Assembly (NCBI GenBank): GCA_030152225.1
Contig: JASLHL010000083.1
Location: 1-20,045, forward strand
Reading direction: 5' to 3'
Source of the DNA: Flavobacterium sp.
GTDB lineage: Bacteria; Bacteroidota; Bacteroidia; Flavobacteriales; Flavobacteriaceae
Length of the DNA stretch: 20,045 nucleotides
Shown: positions 8,564-14,817 of the stretch, piece after piece
Numbering within the stretch: position 1 is the stretch's first letter
Layout: each line of letters starts with the position of its first letter
Program-made: the position numbers and the translations under genes
Notes under the pieces: model-generated
The model's database searches: none
What the model was told of the DNA's origin: nothing
Seen by the model: the letters and a program-made list of their open reading frames with translations, nothing else

Positions 8564-9694
8564 TTAATTGGTAAAACTTTTTTCTCTAACCGTTAACAGT
8601 GGTAATTTCACTAAAAACTCCGCTTCATTACGCACAATTTGAACCTCTACCTTACTCAATAAGCGATAGCGATCTACAATGTTTTTTAATCCTACTTTAG
8701 ATGAAGGAAGTTCAACGACCAGCTTTTGTAGGTTATTGCGCACAACAACATACTGATCCACAACCTCTAGGTGAATAATCAACGGGTGCTCTTTGGAAGC
8801 TGTATTGTGTTTAACTGCATTTTCAACTAATAACTGCAAGGCAATTGGCGCCACAGCATAGGTAGTTTGAATGGCCTCGTCAATGGCAATCTCAAGTTCA
8901 ACTTTGCGTCCCATGCGTTCTTTAATCAAGTAAAAATACGATTCCACAAAGCTTATTTCTTCTTTTAAGCTAATGGTATTTTTTCTAACATTGGATAGCA
9001 TATAACGGTAAACCAGGGCCAAATGATCTATAAACTTAACTGCGACTTGTTGATTTTCAATCACCAATTCGGATAAGGTACTAAAGTTATTAAACAAAAA
9101 GTGGGGATCCAATTGCATTTTCAGCGTTTCTAATTCCGCCTGACTTGCAATACGCTCCAACTGTTCTGCTTTTAATTTTAATTCTGCTGCATCCATCATT
9201 GAGTTTCTCCAATTTTTAATTAAAAAGTATCCGGTGTGAATGACGCTAATAAAAATTCCTGTATTAATGCTGATCAACAGCGATTGCCACACATCTATTT
9301 TTGCTTCTAAGTCGAAGATTTCTCCAGGCTCAAAAGGGATCCAAACCAAATAGGCGATATTGAGTAAACAATAAACGGTAAAGATGCAGAAAATCAAGAG
9401 TAACAATTGCACGATTACGCGCCAAGCAGCGTATTTGGTCCAGGGTAATACCTTATTCAAGGCATGACTCAATTGCAAACTAATTTCACCAATCAGCGTA
9501 CAGTATACCAAAATCATGATACCTGATTGCCAAAGCCCATCCTCATCAATGGTGGTGTACCATTCGGGATCATAGGGATTCAACAAAAAATGCGAAAAGA
9601 GATACAAGACAAAAACAGCTGGAATAACAACTAGCCGATAATGTTTTGTAAAAAGCGATTGTTCCTCTTTGTTTTTTTTCACCTTTCTTTCCAT
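8564..9694 (-). CDS. Sensor histidine kinase, LytS/YehU-like
   Basis: This 376-aa inner-membrane protein has four hydrophobic helices (about 20-38, 55-78, 88-118 and 136-160) with little periplasmic sequence. A coiled-coil linker (about 167-193) leads to the His_kinase domain. The phospho-accepting His198 sits in 'LDPHFLFNNFSTL', the signature of this kinase group. The N-box 'LLVENAVKHN' (288-297) and a short G-box around 'SSKVGLKNI' form the ATP site. With almost no extracellular domain the signal is probably sensed in or at the membrane. It is the first gene of a two-gene unit with the LytTR regulator, just before an RND efflux operon. Confidence 0.95.
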   Translation of the reverse strand: MERKVKKNKEEQSLFTKHYRLVVIPAVFVLYLFSHFLLNPYDPEWYTTIDEDGLWQSGIMILVYCTLIGEISLQLSHALNKVLPWTKYAAWRVIVQLLLLIFCIFTVYCLLNIAYLVWIPFEPGEIFDLEAKIDVWQSLLISINTGIFISVIHTGYFLIKNWRNSMMDAAELKLKAEQLERIASQAELETLKMQLDPHFLFNNFSTLSELVIENQQVAVKFIDHLALVYRYMLSNVRKNTISLKEEISFVESYFYLIKERMGRKVELEIAIDEAIQTTYAVAPIALQLLVENAVKHNTASKEHPLIIHLEVVDQYVVVRNNLQKLVVELPSSKVGLKNIVDRYRLLSKVEVQIVRNEAEFLVKLPLLTVREKSFTN

Positions 9695-9774
9695 TATGTT
9701 AACAAAAGTAAGCAGCTTTTCGCTGAACAGTTAAGATTCCTAACCCAATAGGAATAATTATATCTTGAATCGTA

Positions 9775-9782
9775 CAAATGTA
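9775..9782 (-). promoter_or_regulatory. -7 box before histidine kinase gene
   Basis: The minus strand reads TACATTTG, matching TAnnTTTG, about 80 bases upstream of the kinase ATG. It lies inside the dyad GTACA-AA-TGTAC and between two copies of TATCTTGAAT (9761-9770 and 9789-9798). The dyad GAATGA-A-TCATTC lies upstream at 9807-9819. No clear -33 TTG is seen. Confidence 0.45.
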
Positions 9783-9833
9783 CTACCGTATCTTGAATAA
9801 CACATCGAATGAATCATTCAGATCAAAAAAGCA

Positions 9834-9861
9834 TAAAAAAAAGCCAGCTTTAACAGCTGGC
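9834..9861 (-). terminator. Terminator of GYF_2-RDD gene
   Basis: A perfect 7-bp GC-rich stem, GCCAGCT/AGCTGGC (9843-9849 and 9855-9861), has a 5-base loop. On the minus strand a run of T follows, starting about 18 bases after the RDD gene stop. Confidence 0.88.
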
Positions 9862-9878
9862 CTTTGTTGTGTTATAAC

Positions 9879-10526
9879 CTAAAAACCATAGTTCTTACGT
9901 CCTATTTCTTTTACTACCAATGTTTTAGCTACACTATCGTGTAAGGTTTGGTTTTTATTGCTTCCAAAGAATAAAAAGTATCCAATCAAAAAGATTAAGC
10001 TAGATACGATGGACATAAAGAATCGCCCAGTTGCCTGTCCAAAATCAATTGGATTTCCTTCTTCGCTAATACACTTAATGTTCATGGCACGTTGTCCTAC
10101 TGTTGCTTGACCTTCGCTAGAATGCATGATTGCATAGTACAACCACGGTCCTACAATCGGAAGAAAACTCACAAACAAACAGATAAGTCGATCCAACAAT
10201 AAGCCTACAAATCGATCTCCGAATTCCGCGTATTTATAATAGATTTCTCCCTGAGGGGTAAATAAAGTTACATGCGCATTATCTGCATGATACACTACAT
10301 TTCCCACGCGTTGTTCATATGTATTTAACTGATATCCACCTTGTGGATTGGGAGAATTATATTGAAATACTTCACGTAATTCCTCTATTTGTTGTGCTTC
10401 TACCCAATTTTCAAGTCCATCAAACCAAACAAGCGTACTAGCTGAAATTCTCATTTGCACCAATTCTTCTTTTGAATAAGGCCCCTGCTTTTGGCTGTCT
10501 TTAACAATAAAATACTTTTTTTCCAT
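9879..10526 (-). CDS. GYF_2-RDD membrane protein
   Basis: This 215-aa protein joins a GYF_2 domain and an RDD domain. The GYF_2 part (about 3-52) shows 'YFIVKDSQKQGPYSKEEL' and 'TLVWFDGLENWVEA'. A Gly/Pro/Asn-rich linker (about 55-75) precedes the RDD part (about 100-208), with Arg105 and Asp112 in 'FGDRFVGLLLDRL', two or three hydrophobic helices (about 108-133 and 168-187) and the closing 'QTLHDSVAKTLVV' with Asp197. GYF_2 domains are thought to bind proline-rich or other partner peptides. RDD proteins are poorly defined and some act in ion transport. The role here is unknown. It is a single-gene unit with its own terminator; a near-consensus -7 (TATGTTTA) lies about 20 bases upstream of the ATG. 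Confidence 0.88.
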   Translation of the reverse strand: MEKKYFIVKDSQKQGPYSKEELVQMRISASTLVWFDGLENWVEAQQIEELREVFQYNSPNPQGGYQLNTYEQRVGNVVYHADNAHVTLFTPQGEIYYKYAEFGDRFVGLLLDRLICLFVSFLPIVGPWLYYAIMHSSEGQATVGQRAMNIKCISEEGNPIDFGQATGRFFMSIVSSLIFLIGYFLFFGSNKNQTLHDSVAKTLVVKEIGRKNYGF

Positions 10527-10589
10527 GCTACTTTATTTTTATTGTAAACATACGAAAGCATTCGTTATCTCCCTACTTTTTTTATACTG

Positions 10590-11036
10590 TTAGGGAGTAA
10601 AAGTTACTAATTCAATTGCTGTAATATCGTCATGTCCAATAACATCAACAACTAAGGAATTGTTTTTTAACTCTTTAATTTTAAACGTAAACGATTGCCC
10701 AAATTCTTCACTAAAAACAGTGATCACATCACCTTCGAGTACCCAAGTACCTCGATCCTCTTTCAAACTGTACTTGTCGACAGCTTTGAACTTCTTGTCT
10801 TTTAAGGAAATGTGCACAGCTGAAACCTGATAAGCAAATCGCGCTGCTCCTTTACAAGATTCAGAAAATTCAAAGTGTGCCGCAATCCAATCTTTTTCCA
10901 AATTGTTTTCTTTTACGGATTTAATCGATTTTTGCTCGATATCATTTCCGCCTTCATCATTACTACAACTCACCACTGATAATCCAAGACTGACTGATAC
11001 TATAGCAGCCAATGTCCATTTTAAAACTTTTTTCAT
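10590..11036 (-). CDS. Lipocalin-like lipoprotein
   Basis: This is a 148-aa lipoprotein. I start it at the ATG at 11034-11036 because that gives a clean signal peptide, MKKVLKWTLAAIVSVSLGLS, ending in the lipobox SVVSC (Cys24). A nine-codon longer reading would need a TTG start and would spoil the signal. After an acidic linker the mature part has beta-strand character with 'RGTWVLEGDVITVF' and 'SFTFKIKELKNNSLVVDV', resembling the small lipocalin-like proteins common in Bacteroidota. Its ligand and function are unknown. It stands alone, preceded by a long AT-rich leader region. A weak inverted repeat (10569-10575 and 10591-10597) overlaps the stop, without a T-run. Confidence 0.75.
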   Translation of the reverse strand: MKKVLKWTLAAIVSVSLGLSVVSCSNDEGGNDIEQKSIKSVKENNLEKDWIAAHFEFSESCKGAARFAYQVSAVHISLKDKKFKAVDKYSLKEDRGTWVLEGDVITVFSEEFGQSFTFKIKELKNNSLVVDVIGHDDITAIELVTFTP

Positions 11037-11643
11037 AACATAGTCTATTAAGGGGTTAAACAATAGTTACTTTTAATTTTATGTTTTAAACTACTTTTCT
11101 TGCTTACTAATTTACTAAAAAATACTTAACAAATAATTAATTTACTAATTTTTGTAATATAAATCATATTTTAACCTAAATAGGTAAAAATTAAAAAAAT
11201 CAACAGTTAAAACAATAAACTAAATTTTAAAAAGACGTCTTTATCACTTATTATCTTGGCACAAAAGTATTTTAATTATAATCGCTCAAAAATGACAAAT
11301 ATCATCAGCATTTACGATACTTTGACGATGTTTAGTGTGTAATTTATTTCCCTAAACCCAGCATACTTAAAATCAAACCCTTACCGACTAATTATCTAAA
11401 ATCCTTCCAAATATTAACTAGATATTAACAAATTATATCTTTTTCAGCTCTTTTATTTTAAACAAACATTAGCTTAAAGATTTAATTACACAAAGGCTTT
11501 GGCAGTAAAATAACTGTATAAATTCAAACTCCTTATTTATTTATTTTTAATAAAATTTCACAAATTACGAATACGCAAAAAAAAGACAATGCGAAAAACA
11601 CATTGTCTTTTTTTTTATACATTTTGATTTATACTCTTTTCTA
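11037..11643. other. 607-base AT-rich intergenic region
   Basis: No convincing gene is present. It holds a possible minus-strand promoter for the lipoprotein: -7 TACTTTTG at 11262-11269 with a TTTG at 11287-11290, 17 bases away, which would give a leader of about 220 nt. On the plus strand there is a near-consensus -7, TATCTTGG, at 11252-11259. Dyads are the 12-bp perfect palindrome AAAGACGTCTTT (11231-11242) and TTTTAACCTA-AA-TAGGTAAAAA with one mismatch (11169-11190). The bioB terminator is at 11573-11617. A 16-codon plus-strand ORF at 11292-11342 has no ribosome-binding site and is probably chance. Confidence 0.6.
11573..11617. terminator. Bidirectional terminator downstream of bioB
   Basis: An 11-bp perfect stem, AAAAGACAATG (11581-11591) and CATTGTCTTTT (11601-11611), has a 9-base loop. 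T-runs follow in both directions, so it can end bioB transcription (minus strand, about 30 bases after the stop) and any plus-strand transcript coming from the intergenic region. Confidence 0.88.
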
Positions 11644-12624
11644 CTACTTTTTTTTAGTAGAAATCATAGGCGTAAGCCCTAATTTTTGAAATAACAGCTG
11701 ATCTTGATCTAAAGCGGGGTTTGGCGTGACGAGTAATGTTTGCTCTTCACCTGAAAAAATAGAGTTTGCACCAGCAAAAAAACACCATCCCTGTTCTGCT
11801 TCGCTCATTTCTAAGCGACCTGCGCTCAATCTCACCATCGTTTTAGGCATGATAATTCGCGCTGTAGCAATCATGCGAACCATTTCCCAACTATCCGTTT
11901 TAGGCAGATCTTCTAAAGGCGTGCCCTTCACGCGTGCCAACGCATTAATGGGCACCGATTCTGGATGTTGTTCCATGGTGCTTAACGTACACAGCATAGC
12001 AATGCGATCCTGATCCGTTTCTCCTAATCCAATAATTCCTCCTGAACAAACGGTAATTCCAGCTTTTCGAACGGATTGAATGGTATTTAATCGCTGGTCA
12101 TACGTTCGCGTTGATATAATATCTTTATAATGAGATTCAGAGGTATCTAAGTTGTGGTTATAGGCATATAATCCTGCTTCTTGTAAGCGTTTTGCCTGAG
12201 ACTCTGTCAACATCCCCAAGGTACAGCAAACCTCCATATCAAGTGCATTGACGCCTTTTACCATCTCAATGACCTGATCAAAATCGCGGTTATCGCGTAC
12301 TTCCCGCCAAGCAGCAGCCATACAAAATCGAGAAGATCCATTGGCTTTGGCTTTTTTCGCATGTCCTACAACCGTTTCTACAGCTAATAAACGCTGTACT
12401 TTAATATCTGTATGGTAACGTGCAGCTTGTCCACAATACGAACAATCTTCGGGACATCCTCCTGTTTTTATAGACAATAAGGTACTCACTTGAACTTCAT
12501 TGGGGTTGTGATACTGTCGGTGTACACTTGCTGCCTGATAGACCAATTCCATGATTGGTAAATCATAAATAGCCTGAATTTCTTCTTTTGTCCAATTGTT
12601 TCGAATCGCTGCTCTACTTGTCAT
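11644..12624 (-). CDS. bioB: Biotin synthase
   Basis: This 326-aa cytoplasmic radical-SAM enzyme inserts sulfur into dethiobiotin to make biotin, the last step of the pathway. The radical-SAM cluster ligands are Cys57, Cys61 and Cys64 in '[14 protein letters not shown]'. Ligands for the second [2Fe-2S] cluster are Cys101, Cys133 or Cys134, Cys193 ('[13 protein letters not shown]') and an arginine of 'VRLSAGR'. The '[17 protein letters not shown]', 'YNHNLDTS' and '[12 protein letters not shown]' stretches match BioB closely. Length is close to the family's usual size. No other biotin gene is adjacent. It has its own -7 box (12653-12660) and a terminator. Confidence 0.97.
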   Translation of the reverse strand: MTSRAAIRNNWTKEEIQAIYDLPIMELVYQAASVHRQYHNPNEVQVSTLLSIKTGGCPEDCSYCGQAARYHTDIKVQRLLAVETVVGHAKKAKANGSSRFCMAAAWREVRDNRDFDQVIEMVKGVNALDMEVCCTLGMLTESQAKRLQEAGLYAYNHNLDTSESHYKDIISTRTYDQRLNTIQSVRKAGITVCSGGIIGLGETDQDRIAMLCTLSTMEQHPESVPINALARVKGTPLEDLPKTDSWEMVRMIATARIIMPKTMVRLSAGRLEMSEAEQGWCFFAGANSIFSGEEQTLLVTPNPALDQDQLLFQKLGLTPMISTKKK

Positions 12625-12652
12625 TATCTCTCTTGTTTTATTAGTTAAGCGC

Positions 12653-12660
12653 CAAAAATA
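12653..12660 (-). promoter_or_regulatory. -7 box before bioB
   Basis: The minus strand reads TATTTTTG, matching TAnnTTTG, 29 bases upstream of the bioB ATG; the leader would be about 20 nt. No -33 TTG is seen. I found no obvious operator dyad over the start site. Confidence 0.5.
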
Positions 12661-12716
12661 TTGGGGATATTAGAGGGATAAGGCATCCGGTTTAAAAAAA
12701 AGAGCTAGACCGGTGG

Positions 12717-12744
12717 GAGGGGACGGTTTACAGCTTACGGTTTA
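12717..12744. repeat. Short degenerate heptamer array
   Basis: Three consecutive 7-mers read CGGTTTA, CAGCTTA and CGGTTTA (12724-12744), and another isolated CGGTTTA lies at 12688-12694. The 7-bp period is the same as in the large arrays at 16431-16735, although the sequence differs. It looks like a remnant or a young short tandem repeat. Confidence 0.5.
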
Positions 12745-12749
12745 GTGGA

Positions 12750-12830
12750 CAAAAAAAAAGAAGCCCCATAAGGACTTCTTTTCTTAATCTAACCACACTC
12801 TTTTTATTTTCAAACGATTGTTTGAAAACC
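12750..12830 (-). ncRNA. Candidate small RNA, about 80 nt
   Basis: Minus-strand signals line up as a short non-coding transcript. A -33 TTG (12863-12865) and a full -7 match TAACTTTG (12835-12842) are 20 bases apart, the same spacing as in the purM promoter. The predicted start near 12829-12830 is followed at once by a perfect 9-bp hairpin (TTTTCAAAC/GTTTGAAAA, 12807-12828, 4-base loop). A mostly unpaired linker then leads to a strong terminator (12751-12782). There is no ATG in the predicted RNA. No other minus-strand gene could use this terminator, because the next gene upstream is on the plus strand. No known RNA family was recognised. Expression is inferred from sequence only. Confidence 0.5.
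12751..12782 (-). terminator. Terminator of the candidate small RNA
   Basis: Arms 12756-12766 and 12772-12782 form an 11-bp stem with a 5-base loop, followed on the minus strand by nine T bases. One pair is G-U in minus-strand RNA but a C-A mismatch on the plus strand, so the element points to minus-strand transcription. Confidence 0.75.
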
Positions 12831-12834
12831 AACA

Positions 12835-12866
12835 CAAAGTTATAGGTATACGAGGTATACCCCAAC
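12835..12866 (-). promoter_or_regulatory. Promoter with dyad in the spacer
   Basis: The -33 GTTG (12863-12866) and -7 TAACTTTG (12835-12842) flank a 20-base spacer almost filled by the inverted repeat GGTATAC-GAG-GTATACC (12845-12861). A dyad placed exactly between the two promoter boxes suggests control by a dimeric regulator, which is an inference. Confidence 0.5.
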
Positions 12867-12882
12867 ACGATATTTTATACGT

Positions 12883-13007
12883 TAAAAACAGAAGTTTTTT
12901 TATCACTTACACACATTTCTTCTGTTTTTATCTAAGTTGTATTTTTGTTATCTTGTTTTTGCGTTCCATTTGTTTAAATCTATCTTAACGCAACACAACG
13001 CTAAGAT
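12883..13007. repeat. Inverted repeats upstream of Crp-type gene
   Basis: Two separate dyads are visible. TAAAAACAGAAG at 12883-12894 pairs perfectly with 12919-12930 across a 24-base loop. ATCTTAaCG at 12982-12990 pairs with 12999-13007 with one mismatch and an 8-base loop. Neither has a good T-run. A plus-strand -7-like TATTTTTG lies between them at 12940-12947. Confidence 0.45.
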
Positions 13008-13016
13008 TTAATTCTT

Positions 13017-13024
13017 TACATTTG
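13017..13024 (+). promoter_or_regulatory. -7 box before Crp-type gene
   Basis: TACATTTG matches TAnnTTTG, 66 bases before the ATG at 13091. No -33 TTG is present at the usual distance. A second possible -7 is at 12940-12947. Confidence 0.4.
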
Positions 13025-13061
13025 AACAAAGCAAAATTCCATATTAATTTCAACCTTTACT

Positions 13062-13075
13062 AGGACATTTGTCCT
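13062..13075. promoter_or_regulatory. Dyad before the Crp-type gene start
   Basis: AGGACA-TT-TGTCCT is a perfect 6-bp-arm palindrome centred about 22 bases upstream of the ATG, downstream of the likely transcription start. Its position would suit autorepression, or it may affect translation by occluding the start region. Confidence 0.4.
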
Positions 13076-13090
13076 CCTAATGATAAATAT

Positions 13091-13663
13091 ATGTTAAGAA
13101 CAAATCTTGATTTTTTATCTTATATCGAATCCATCGCCCACAAAGATATCATTGCAGATAAAATTCAGTTGATCCAATATAAACCCAAAGATATCTTATT
13201 GACTCAAGGGGAACAAATAACTAAAATTATTGTTATCCGAGAGGGTATAACCAAGTGTTTCATTACGGAAGAAAATGGCAAGGAGTATATCCCTGAATTT
13301 TTGAGTCGTGGTGAAATTATGGGCGAAATCGAATACCTTGGCAAAATGCCCTGCTTGTGTTCGGTAGAGGCTCTCTCTTATGTCGATGCCTATGTCATTC
13401 CGTTGTCTATTTTTGATCACTTACTCAAAACAGATCTTACGTTCAACAATGTATTGCTCTCTGTCGAAGCCTTACGCGTTTATCACACCAGTGAGCGCGC
13501 TTCTTTTCAGCAGTTGTACACCGTTGAGCATGCCTTAGAGAAATTATTAACCCTTCAGGAGAAAAACCAAGTGGACATCTCTAAGGAGGATATGGCTTCG
13601 TATTTGGGTATTACTACGCGAACACTAAATCGCGCGTTGAAAAAAATACAAGAAGAAGAATAA
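13091..13663 (+). CDS. Crp/Fnr-family transcriptional regulator
   Basis: This 190-aa protein has a cyclic-nucleotide-binding-type beta-roll (about 25-120, with 'KPKDILLTQGEQITKIIVIREG' read in two parts around residues 31-52 and 'GEIMGEIEYLGKMPC'), a long dimerisation helix (about 122-150) and a C-terminal helix-turn-helix ('SKEDMASYLGITTRTLNRAL', about 164-183). The chain ends just after the recognition helix, with little or no wing; short forms like this are common in Bacteroidota. The 'GEIEYLG' region recalls the YeiL-like branch. No cysteine set for an Fe-S cluster of the FNR type is visible. It is the only plus-strand gene here and converges with the beta-barrel gene, 31 bases from its stop, with no clear terminator between them. 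Ligand and targets are unknown. Confidence 0.9.
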   Translation: MLRTNLDFLSYIESIAHKDIIADKIQLIQYKPKDILLTQGEQITKIIVIREGITKCFITEENGKEYIPEFLSRGEIMGEIEYLGKMPCLCSVEALSYVDAYVIPLSIFDHLLKTDLTFNNVLLSVEALRVYHTSERASFQQLYTVEHALEKLLTLQEKNQVDISKEDMASYLGITTRTLNRALKKIQEEE

Positions 13664-13694
13664 AAAATAGGAGGTTCATCCCTGTTTTGCGCAT

Positions 13695-14312
13695 TTAAAA
13701 ATTAAATCCAACGGATAGTTGAATGTAATTTGCTCGTTCAAAATAATGCTTATACGCTTTAGCGGTTTGAACCTTGTATTTATTCCAATGGTAGTGCAAT
13801 CCTACTACAGCACGAAATCTTTTAGCTATATTGTATTGATAATCCGTTCCAAATAAAAGTCCTGTTCCTGACATGGATTCAATCTCGACATAATACCCAT
13901 TAGAAGTAAAGGATATATCATAGATTCCTATCTCAGGTTTAAATGTACTTTTAGGAGTTAGATCCAACTGATAAAAAATAGTCCCCCCTACTTTGGTCTG
14001 TTGGGATTTTGTCACCAATCCAATCATCTGAACATCATTTACTTTTAACTTCGTAAATCCAGCGAATAGAGCTAAACCTATATTGTTATAGCGTACAATA
14101 CCCAGTTTCACATCTCCTCCCATATTGTGGGTCCGATGGGAGTCTGCCATCATATTATCGCCAAAATAAAAGGAATTCGTAAAGTAGAAACTCGTGTTGC
14201 GCAGCCAGATGACTTTGTCACTAGAATCTTTTTCTTGTGCTTGCATTTGCATTGAACTAAGTCCCATACACAGAACCAATCCAAAAAGCTGCATTGTTTT
14301 CTTTATTCTCAT
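13695..14312 (-). CDS. Outer-membrane beta-barrel protein
   Basis: This 205-aa protein begins with a signal peptide (about 1-26, ending 'SSMQMQAQ'). The mature part is rich in alternating aromatic/hydrophobic beta-strands ('NTSFYFTNSFYFGDNMM', 'NNIGLALFAGFTKL', 'YHWNKYKVQ') and ends in 'YIQLSVGFNF', whose terminal Phe is typical of outer-membrane barrels. I do not recognise a specific family. Its ATG comes one base after the stop of the upstream lipoprotein gene, and a clear AAAAAGGAG ribosome-binding site lies inside the end of that gene, so the two are one operon and probably translationally coupled. Confidence 0.8.
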   Translation of the reverse strand: MRIKKTMQLFGLVLCMGLSSMQMQAQEKDSSDKVIWLRNTSFYFTNSFYFGDNMMADSHRTHNMGGDVKLGIVRYNNIGLALFAGFTKLKVNDVQMIGLVTKSQQTKVGGTIFYQLDLTPKSTFKPEIGIYDISFTSNGYYVEIESMSGTGLLFGTDYQYNIAKRFRAVVGLHYHWNKYKVQTAKAYKHYFERANYIQLSVGFNF

Positions 14313-14313
14313 C

Positions 14314-14718
14314 TTACTCCTTTTTAGCGATATCTATGGTACCTAAATCAATCAAAAAAATTGGATCTCCATATTTTCCATTAACGAGGAACTTACTGTA
14401 GTTTTCTAGCTTTAGTACATAGGTGTAGTTTCCTCCAGGAAAACTAATTGTAAACGCTCCCTGCGTATCGGTATACGTTGCATTCACAACACTATGAGGA
14501 GGAGAAGGACTATTGATATCTATTGCGGATAAACGCTGATTTACGCTAGTATCCTCATTAATAGCATAGGCGTCAATTAGCACCAATTCATGCTGCAGAG
14601 GTTCTCCATTCTTGACAAAAACTCCCTGAACGACATAGCGTTCAGATCCGTCATAGGAACGGTCTAAACAAGAAAAAAATCCCAATACACAAAAGAGAAG
14701 TAGTATTTTTCCTTTCAT
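14314..14718 (-). CDS. Small lipoprotein with carboxypeptidase-like regulatory fold
   Basis: This is a 134-aa lipoprotein. I use the ATG at 14716-14718; a GTG directly before it is possible but unnecessary. The signal peptide ends in the lipobox FFSC (Cys17). The mature domain ('YVVQGVFVKNGEPLQHELVL' then 'TYTDTQGAFTISFPGGNYTY') follows the pattern of Greek-key, carboxypeptidase-regulatory-like sandwiches found in many Bacteroidota surface proteins, with the DTQGAF turn being the most telling part. A -7-like TATATTGG lies at 14741-14748. It is the first gene of an operon with the beta-barrel gene, which hints that the two proteins act together at the outer membrane. The function is unknown. 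Confidence 0.75.
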   Translation of the reverse strand: MKGKILLLFCVLGFFSCLDRSYDGSERYVVQGVFVKNGEPLQHELVLIDAYAINEDTSVNQRLSAIDINSPSPPHSVVNATYTDTQGAFTISFPGGNYTYVLKLENYSKFLVNGKYGDPIFLIDLGTIDIAKKE

Positions 14719-14740
14719 CACTATTTAACTTAAAATTAAG

Positions 14741-14748
14741 CCAATATA
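14741..14748 (-). promoter_or_regulatory. -7-like box before lipoprotein-barrel operon
   Basis: The minus strand reads TATATTGG, one mismatch from TAnnTTTG, 23 bases upstream of the ATG. The -33 region would overlap the T-run of the catalase terminator, a compact arrangement. Confidence 0.35.
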
Positions 14749-14763
14749 CCAATTACGGAACAT

Positions 14764-14797
14764 AAAAAAAAGCGAATTATTAAAATAATTCGCTTTT
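14764..14797 (-). terminator. Terminator of catalase gene
   Basis: A perfect 10-bp stem, AGCGAATTAT (14771-14780) with ATAATTCGCT (14785-14794), has a 4-base loop and is followed on the minus strand by a T-run. It begins about 20 bases after the catalase stop. A shorter T-run on the plus strand could also work weakly. Confidence 0.88.
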
Positions 14798-14817
14798 ATA
14801 ATCCGTATGAATTTCAA

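Noticed and set aside
3242..9694. RND efflux locus as a novel system
   Set aside because: Kinase, LytTR regulator, adaptor, pump and channel all belong to well-known families in a familiar arrangement; only the operator candidate is notable.
10590..11063. Longer lipoprotein starting at 11063
   Set aside because: The start would be TTG and would place nine unrelated residues before a textbook lipoprotein signal peptide.
11292..11342. 16-codon plus-strand ORF in the intergenic region
   Set aside because: It has no ribosome-binding site and is short enough to be expected by chance.
13091..13663. Crp-type protein truncated after the recognition helix
   Set aside because: Short Crp/Fnr proteins of about 190 aa ending near this point are common in Bacteroidota, and there is no sign of a frameshift downstream.
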